Shown here: piece after piece, positions 7,505-12,333 of the stretch
Layout: each line of letters starts with the position of its first letter
Numbering within the stretch: position 1 is the first letter of the stretch
Origin: Gemmatimonadaceae bacterium
Lineage (GTDB): Bacteria; Gemmatimonadota; Gemmatimonadetes; Gemmatimonadales; Gemmatimonadaceae
NCBI GenBank assembly: GCA_013820975.1
Contig: JACDHQ010000015.1
Span: forward strand, 1 to 12,333
Direction: 5' to 3'
DNA: 12,333 nucleotides
Translations under genes and position numbers: made by a program
The notes under the pieces: generated by a model
Seen by the model: only the letters and a program-made list of their open reading frames with translations
Databases searched by the model: none
Told to the model about the DNA's origin: nothing

Positions 7505-8391
7505 TTGAGGGCCCCCGCGGCCGTGAGTGCACTGCGCAGCGTCGCGTCGTGCCCCTGCTCCATGGGAACGAGCGGCAGGCGCAGGATGTTCTCGCACCGT
7601 CCGAGCATCGACATCGCTGCCTTGATTGGAATGGGGTTCGACTCGACGAAGGCGGCCCGCATGATCGGCAGCAGCCGCTCCTGCGCCTCGGCGGCGCGAT
7701 CGAAGTTGCCGGATCCCGCTGCCGTCACCAGTTCGGTGAACAGCCGCGGGACCGCGTTGGAGATCACGGAGATCACGCCGTCGCCGCCAGCGCGCATCAC
7801 TTCAAGCGTGAGCTCGTCGTCGCCCGACAGCACGGCAAACCCCTGGGGGCGTTCGTTGATGATGCGGGTGATCTGCCCGATGTCGCCGCTCGCTTCCTTC
7901 ACCGCGGCGATATTCGGGACGGAGGCCAGCGACAGCGTCGTCTGCGGCTCGATGTTGCTGGCCGTGCGGCCGGGCACGTTGTACAGCACGATCGGAATCG
8001 AGACTGCATCGGCGATCGCCCGGAAGTGCGCCTCGATCCCGCGCTGCGGCGGCTTGCTGTAGGCGGGCGACACGTGCAGCAGGTGCGTCGCACCAATGGC
8101 TTCCATCTCGCGCGAGAGTGCAATCGCCTTGCGGGTATCGTTGCCGCCAGCGCCCGCGCACACCGGCACCCGTCCCGCGACCTGCTCGACGACGATCTCC
8201 ACGACCCGGCGGTGCTCGTCGGGTGCGAGCGTCGCTGCTTCGCCGGTGGAACCGCAAGGCACGAGGAACTGGATGCCCTCCGCGACCTGCCAGTCCACGA
8301 GCGCCCGGAGCGCCGCCTCGTCGAGGCGACCGTCGTGCCGGAAGGGAGTGACGAGCGCCGTACCGACGCCCCTGAGGCGAGAATCAGTCAT
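7501..8391 (-). CDS. dapA: 4-hydroxy-tetrahydrodipicolinate synthase
   Basis: This 296-residue TIM-barrel aldolase condenses pyruvate with aspartate semialdehyde, the first committed step to diaminopimelate and lysine. The Schiff-base Lys is K165 in AAVKEASGD. CGSTGEAATL (46-55), HVSPAYSKPPQRG (106-118) and LYNVPGRTA (136-144) carry the other active-site residues: S48-T49 in place of the usual Thr-Thr, Y111, Y137 and R142. The Thr-to-Ser change is conservative. The length is close to the 292 residues of E. coli DapA. The ATG at 8389-8391 was chosen over an open-frame start at 8436 because the first 15 residues of the longer form lie within dapB and are not family-like. It overlaps the dapB stop by 8 nt, and its own stop overlaps the dapD GTG. 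Confidence 0.97.
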   Translation of the reverse strand: MTDSRLRGVGTALVTPFRHDGRLDEAALRALVDWQVAEGIQFLVPCGSTGEAATLAPDEHRRVVEIVVEQVAGRVPVCAGAGGNDTRKAIALSREMEAIGATHLLHVSPAYSKPPQRGIEAHFRAIADAVSIPIVLYNVPGRTASNIEPQTTLSLASVPNIAAVKEASGDIGQITRIINERPQGFAVLSGDDELTLEVMRAGGDGVISVISNAVPRLFTELVTAAGSGNFDRAAEAQERLLPIMRAAFVESNPIPIKAAMSMLGRCENILRLPLVPMEQGHDATLRSALTAAGALK

Positions 8392-9109
8392 GATCGTTGG
8401 TCCGGAGTGAGGAAGCCTGCGCCGGATCAAGCACATCCTTCATCTGGAAGATGCCCTTGCGGCCGGTGAGCCACCGGGCCGCAAGCAGCGCGCCTTCCGC
8501 GAAAACGCGGCGGTCGCGCGCTACATGCTCGAGGCGGATCGTCTCGAAGGGAGCATCGAACACGACCTCGTGCGTGCCGGGCACACTCCCGGTCCGCACG
8601 CTGGTCACCGGAATCTCGCGACCGAGCGCTTCTGCCGCGGTCTTTGCGAGCATGATCGCCGTGCCCGAGGGCGCGTCGTTCTTCGCGGTGTGGTGCGTCT
8701 CGACGAGGTGCGCATCGAATCCCGCCACATGCGCCAGCATGCGCGACGCCTCGGCCACGACCCGATCGAAGATGTTCACGCCGATCGAGAAGTTGGGCGC
8801 CCACAGCATCGCGGATCCGGCCTGTGTCACGTCATGTGAGACACCCTCGAGCTCCGCATGCCAGCCGGTCGTTCCGACGACGACGGGGCACCGCGCGGCG
8901 GCGAGCGCGCGGATGTTCGAGGGCGTGGCCGACGGCACGGTGAACTCGATGGCGACCTGCGCCCCGTCAAGTTGCGTGGCGTCGATGCCGCCTCCGGCGT
9001 CATGCGCGTCGATGCGCGCCACGACCTCGAAGCCGCGGTCCGCCGCGAGGGCGTCAATTGCACGACCCATCCGGCCCATGCCCACGATGGCCAGCTTCAC
9101 GCGGTCCAT
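8384..9109 (-). CDS. dapB: 4-hydroxy-tetrahydrodipicolinate reductase
   Basis: The 241-residue enzyme reduces the DapA product with NAD(P)H to tetrahydrodipicolinate. A Rossmann N-terminus shows VGMGRMGRAI (9-18) and VVVGTTGW (76-83). The family signature ETHHTAKNDAPSGTA (137-151) contains the catalytic-type His139/His140 and Lys143. It is shorter than E. coli DapB (273 residues), consistent with compact members of the family. The start ATG shares one base with the lysC stop in a TGATG junction. The gene ends 8 nt inside dapA, so translation of the three genes is probably coupled. Confidence 0.96.
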   Translation of the reverse strand: MDRVKLAIVGMGRMGRAIDALAADRGFEVVARIDAHDAGGGIDATQLDGAQVAIEFTVPSATPSNIRALAAARCPVVVGTTGWHAELEGVSHDVTQAGSAMLWAPNFSIGVNIFDRVVAEASRMLAHVAGFDAHLVETHHTAKNDAPSGTAIMLAKTAAEALGREIPVTSVRTGSVPGTHEVVFDAPFETIRLEHVARDRRVFAEGALLAARWLTGRKGIFQMKDVLDPAQASSLRTNDHD

Positions 9110-10461
9110 CAGCCCGTCCCCGGAAAGAAGATCTCGTGCAGGCGTGCCATCACCGGGTGCACCTGATCGCCATCGATTACCACAGTCAGGTTGATACCCG
9201 TGGCACTCAGCGACAGCATGTGCAGCCCGCTGCCATCGAGGGCGCGGATGGCATCCGCCATCGTGCCGGGATGCCGGCTCAGCTCTGCGCCGACGATCGA
9301 GACGATGCCACGATCCCGCTCGATCACGACGTCACCGAGCTCCCGCAGTTCCCCCATGATCGCGTCGAGGCGCGAGGCATCGTCGATCGTGAGCGAGACG
9401 GAGACTTCCGAGGTCGCGACGACGTCGACCGACGTGCGGTGGCGCTCGAACACCGCGAACATCGTCCGCAGGAAGCCTTCGCGGAGTAGCATGCGCGGCG
9501 ACTTCACCTTCACGAGCGTCACCTTGTCCTTGCCGGCGATTGCCGTCACGGCGCGCCGCGGGGCATCGAACGTGATCAGCGTGCCGCTGCCCTCGGGGCG
9601 CCGCGTGTTGAGCACCACGACGGGAATCCCGACGCGCACCGCAGGAGCGATCGTCGACGGGTGCAGCACCTTGGCCCCGAACGATGCCAGCTCCGAGGCC
9701 TCCTCGAATCCGATCTGTTCGATCAGCCGCGCACCCGGCACCACCCGCGGATCGGCGGTGAGCATTCCGTCCACGTCGGTCCAGATCTCGATCGCCTCGG
9801 CCTGCAGCGCTGCGCCGATCAGCGACGCGCTGTAGTCGGAGCCGCCGCGCCCGAGCGTCGTGGTGATGCGCGTCGTGGCCGTGGCGCCTATGAAGCCGCC
9901 CATCACCGGAACCTTGCCCGCGCGGACGAGCGGCGCCACATGGGCGCGTACCGCGGCGGCAATCGCATCGGGCTGCGGCTCGGCGCGACCGAACTGGTCG
10001 TCGGTGATGAGCACGTCGCGCGCCTCCACGTGCACCGCGGGAAGCCCGAGCTTCTCGTACGCGGCCACGACGAGGAGCGCCGACAGCTGCTCCCCCAGGG
10101 CGGCGATCGCATCGCGCGACCGGGGCGTGAGGTCGCCGAGGACTGACAACGCCTCGGCGAGCTGGGCGAGCTCGTCGAACAACGCCGACATCTCGCTCGC
10201 CACCTCGAGCGCGTCGCCACCCAGGAGGAGGTCGGCCTGCTCGAGGTGCCGTGTGCGCAGTGCCTCGACCGCCCGGACCGCACCGATGAGATGTCCCTTC
10301 GCCGACTGCTCGGCAATCCCGATCAGCGCATTGGTCGTTCCCGACAGCGCGCTGACGACGACGACTGGCTGGCGCGCCAGGCGGCTGCGGACGATCTCCG
10401 CGCTGGCGCGAATCGCGGCCGCATCGGCAACCGAGGTCCCGCCGAACTTGAGAACGATCAC
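9109..10461 (-). CDS. lysC: Aspartate kinase, monofunctional, two ACT domains
   Basis: The 450-residue enzyme phosphorylates aspartate, the entry step to lysine, threonine and methionine. The kinase domain begins with KFGGTSV (5-11) and includes GRGGSDYSAS (204-213) and WTDVDGMLTADPR (227-239). Two ACT regulatory domains follow, at about 315-385 and 386-450. VDVVATSEVSVSLTID (345-360) is close to the lysine-binding ACT region of E. coli LysC (449 residues), so feedback inhibition by lysine is likely; this is inference. It is not fused to homoserine dehydrogenase. The start is GTG (10459-10461), immediately before IVLKFGG, 10 nt after the asd stop. Its place in a dap operon suggests a lysine-dedicated isozyme. 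Confidence 0.97.
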   Translation of the reverse strand: MIVLKFGGTSVADAAAIRASAEIVRSRLARQPVVVVSALSGTTNALIGIAEQSAKGHLIGAVRAVEALRTRHLEQADLLLGGDALEVASEMSALFDELAQLAEALSVLGDLTPRSRDAIAALGEQLSALLVVAAYEKLGLPAVHVEARDVLITDDQFGRAEPQPDAIAAAVRAHVAPLVRAGKVPVMGGFIGATATTRITTTLGRGGSDYSASLIGAALQAEAIEIWTDVDGMLTADPRVVPGARLIEQIGFEEASELASFGAKVLHPSTIAPAVRVGIPVVVLNTRRPEGSGTLITFDAPRRAVTAIAGKDKVTLVKVKSPRMLLREGFLRTMFAVFERHRTSVDVVATSEVSVSLTIDDASRLDAIMGELRELGDVVIERDRGIVSIVGAELSRHPGTMADAIRALDGSGLHMLSLSATGINLTVVIDGDQVHPVMARLHEIFFPGTG

Positions 10462-10471
10462 GGGCGCACCG

Positions 10472-11551
10472 TCATCCAGGGAGCATTCCGTTGTGCTCCA
10501 TCAGCTCGGCATTGAGCACCGACGCGCCGGCCGCACCGCGCACGATATTGTGTCCGAGCGCCACCAGCTTGACGTCGAGCACCGGGTCGCGGCGGATGCG
10601 GCCGACGGTCACCGTCATGCCATTGCCCCGGTCGGCGTCGCGGCGCGGCTGCGGCCGATCCGCCTCGCTGGTGACTTCCACCGGATGCGCGGGCGCGGTC
10701 GGCAGCCCTCGCGCCCGCTCGTCTCCCTGCCACTCCTCCAGCGCGCGGCGCACGTCGTCGGGGCTCACCCGGCTGCCGAAGCCGAGCGACATGCAGATGG
10801 TGTGGCCGTGCTCCACCGGAACCCGGTTGGTGTGCGCCGTCACGCCGATCGCAGCGGGAACGATGTGATCGCCGTCGAGCCGCCCCAGCATCTTGAGCGA
10901 CTCGGTCTCGATCTTCTCCTCCTCGCCGCTGATGTAAGGCACGACGTTGCCGAGGATGTCGAGCGACGGGACACCGGGGTAGCCGGCGCCCGATACCGCC
11001 TGCATCGTCGAGATGAAGAGCCGCTCGATGCCGAATCGCTCGTGCAGTGGCGCGAGCGCCAGCACGGCCACGATCGTGGAGCAGTTGGCATTGGCGACAA
11101 TCGCGCCCGGCCATCCGCGCTTGCGCCGCTGGGTCTCGAGCAACGCGAGATGACCCGCGTTGACCTCCGGGATGACGAGCGGAACGTCGTCGTCCATCCG
11201 ATAGTTCCGCGCGTTGCTCAGCACCGTGCGGCCCGCGCGCGCGAACGCCGCCTCGACGTCGCCTGCCACGGACGCGTCGAGCGCGGAGAAGACCACGTCA
11301 GCCGTCACCGCATCGGGATCACACGCGACGACCCGACGGCCGGCGATGTCGCCGGGAATGCGGTCGGTGCCGATCCAGCGTGCCGCCTCGGCGTAGGGAC
11401 GACCAGCGGAACGCTCGGATGCCGCGACCTCCGCGAGCTCGAACCAGGGATGGTTCGCGAGCCGCCGGATGAATGCCTGGCCGACGGCCCCCGTTGCGCC
11501 GAGGACCGCGACGCGGCGACGGGTACGCCGGGCGGATGCGGTCGTCGTCAT
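10472..11551 (-). CDS. asd: Aspartate-semialdehyde dehydrogenase, archaeal/fungal-type
   Basis: The 359-residue enzyme reduces aspartyl phosphate to aspartate semialdehyde with NADPH. A Rossmann motif, VAVLGATGAVGQAF (14-27), is followed by the active-site NANCST with Cys157, by SGAGYPGVPSLDILGN (187-202), by ISGEEEKIETE (207-217) and by the catalytic-type His in NRVPVEHGHT near 250. The NxNCST and GEEEK motifs and the length place it in the archaeal/fungal-like branch rather than the E. coli-type branch. An Arg-rich leader (RRTRRR, 8-13) precedes the core. The start ATG overlaps the upstream M20 gene stop in an ATGA junction, and lysC begins 10 nt after its stop. Confidence 0.96.
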   Translation of the reverse strand: MTTTASARRTRRRVAVLGATGAVGQAFIRRLANHPWFELAEVAASERSAGRPYAEAARWIGTDRIPGDIAGRRVVACDPDAVTADVVFSALDASVAGDVEAAFARAGRTVLSNARNYRMDDDVPLVIPEVNAGHLALLETQRRKRGWPGAIVANANCSTIVAVLALAPLHERFGIERLFISTMQAVSGAGYPGVPSLDILGNVVPYISGEEEKIETESLKMLGRLDGDHIVPAAIGVTAHTNRVPVEHGHTICMSLGFGSRVSPDDVRRALEEWQGDERARGLPTAPAHPVEVTSEADRPQPRRDADRGNGMTVTVGRIRRDPVLDVKLVALGHNIVRGAAGASVLNAELMEHNGMLPG

Positions 11552-12333
11552 GAGGCGAGCAGGGCGCGGACCATGCGCCGGTAGGCGTCCACGGCGTCAC
11601 GAAGCTCGGTGATGTCCACGAACTCGTCGGGCGTGTGCGCGACGTTGATGGAGCCCGGGCCGAACAGCATCGGCGTGCCCCACCGATCGAGCAGCGGGAT
11701 GTCGCTGGTGTAGGACATCGCGGCGACCTCGAAGCCAGGAAGGGTGTGAAAGCGCTGCGCGGGAATGGTCGAGCCCCACTCGACGTCGGCAACGCCGCGC
11801 GCCCATTCGAGCACCTGCCGTTTCACGTCCTCGACATCGCCGACGAGCCGGAACATCATCTCCGCCTCACAGCTGCCGGGGACGATGTTCGCCTCGGTCC
11901 CGCCGCGGATCGTGCCGATGTTCACCGTGGTCTCGCCAAGCACGGGGTCGGTGGGGAGCGGCAGGTTGCGCAGGCGAGGCAGCAGCTCCAGCATGGGCTC
12001 GATCGCCGACTGGCCGAGGTGCTGGTACGCCGAGTGGGCCTCGCGCCCCGTCGTTCGCACCGTCACGCGCAGCGACCCCTTTGCCCCGCTGGCGAGCTTG
12101 CTCTCGGTCGGCTCGCCATTGATGAGAAACCGGGAGGTGGGAGTCAGGCGATTGGCGGCGCGCGCACCATCAGAGCCCTTTTCCTCGCCGACGACGAACA
12201 GCAGGTCTACGCGCTCCTCACCCTCTGCGACCAGTGCGTCGGCCGCGACGAGCATGGCAGCGGCGATCCCCTTGGCGTCCGAGGACCCGCGGCCGTAGAG
12301 CCGGTCGCCATCGAGGCGCGGGGGGATGTAGGG
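11548..12333 (-). CDS. M20-family metallohydrolase, 5'-truncated by the window edge (DapE/ArgE/LysK-like)
   Basis: The visible 261 residues are the C-terminal part of a zinc peptidase-family hydrolase whose start is outside the window. The reading frame is open to the last base. GRGSSDAKG (fragment residues 14-22) contains the bridging Asp. VGEEKGSDG (48-56) contains the catalytic Glu pair. GREAHSAY lies in the dimerisation domain and AHTPDE near the end carries the last metal-ligand His. As the first visible gene of a lysine operon that uses the succinylase branch, it may be N-succinyl-diaminopimelate desuccinylase (DapE). The AHSAY form is equally reminiscent of ArgE/LysK-like deacylases, so no symbol is given. 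Its stop overlaps the asd start by 4 nt. Confidence 0.9.
   Translation of the reverse strand, partial: PYIPPRLDGDRLYGRGSSDAKGIAAAMLVAADALVAEGEERVDLLFVVGEEKGSDGARAANRLTPTSRFLINGEPTESKLASGAKGSLRVTVRTTGREAHSAYQHLGQSAIEPMLELLPRLRNLPLPTDPVLGETTVNIGTIRGGTEANIVPGSCEAEMMFRLVGDVEDVKRQVLEWARGVADVEWGSTIPAQRFHTLPGFEVAAMSYTSDIPLLDRWGTPMLFGPGSINVAHTPDEFVDITELRDAVDAYRRMVRALLAS

Noticed and set aside
7505..7597. Longer N-terminus for dapD
   Set aside because: The extra 31 residues lie wholly within dapA and are Arg/His/Gly-rich. The GTG overlapping the dapA stop gives a normal DapD.
9860..11584. Plus-strand open frame (574 codons) across lysC and asd
   Set aside because: It spans two well-supported minus-strand genes with a skewed Arg/Ala/Ser composition and no recognisable domain.

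Overview
This is a high-GC window of bacterial housekeeping genes. Protein style, gene order and GC content suggest Gemmatimonadota or a related soil lineage. That is inference from memory of such genomes; no rRNA or other marker gene is present to settle it. Nine of ten genes lie on the minus strand and one short membrane-protein gene lies on the plus strand. No mobile element, CRISPR array, tRNA or rRNA was seen, and no gene-free stretch exceeds about 205 bases.

Layout from left to right: (1) a carboxyltransferase (beta) subunit of an acyl-CoA carboxylase, probably propionyl-CoA carboxylase, on the minus strand, with a heptamer tandem array just past its stop; (2) a divergent YqaA/DedA-type membrane protein on the plus strand, its start region nearly a mirror copy of the carboxylase start region; (3) a convergent bidirectional terminator with a GAAA loop; (4) rpsA (ribosomal protein S1, six S1 domains), cmk and aroA, the same aroA-cmk-rpsA linkage known from Escherichia coli; (5) a 204-bp intergenic stretch full of tandem and inverted short repeats; (6) a tightly packed lysine/diaminopimelate operon transcribed as M20 peptidase (5' end outside the window), asd, lysC, dapB, dapA, dapD.

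The lysine genes form nearly a complete line from aspartate to N-succinyl-2-amino-6-oxopimelate: LysC makes aspartyl phosphate, Asd the semialdehyde, DapA and DapB tetrahydrodipicolinate, and DapD succinylates it. The M20 hydrolase at the head of the operon is a plausible DapE (desuccinylase), though an ArgE/LysK-like role is possible. Junctions are stop/start overlaps or 10-nt gaps, so translation is probably coupled. The aroA-cmk-rpsA block joins aromatic amino acid synthesis, CMP recycling and translation. rpsA appears to have its own promoter, overlapping the cmk stop codon, and a structured leader of about 120 nt.

I did not find an evident new enzymatic system. The unexplained structure is non-coding: period-7 tandem repeats of three different sequences sit within a few bases of the starts or stops of four genes. 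One can form a G-quadruplex in the mRNA sense and one supplies a gene's stop codon. Other points worth checking are the paired leaderless-looking promoters, the rpsA leader, and a shortened CMP-binding loop in cytidylate kinase.
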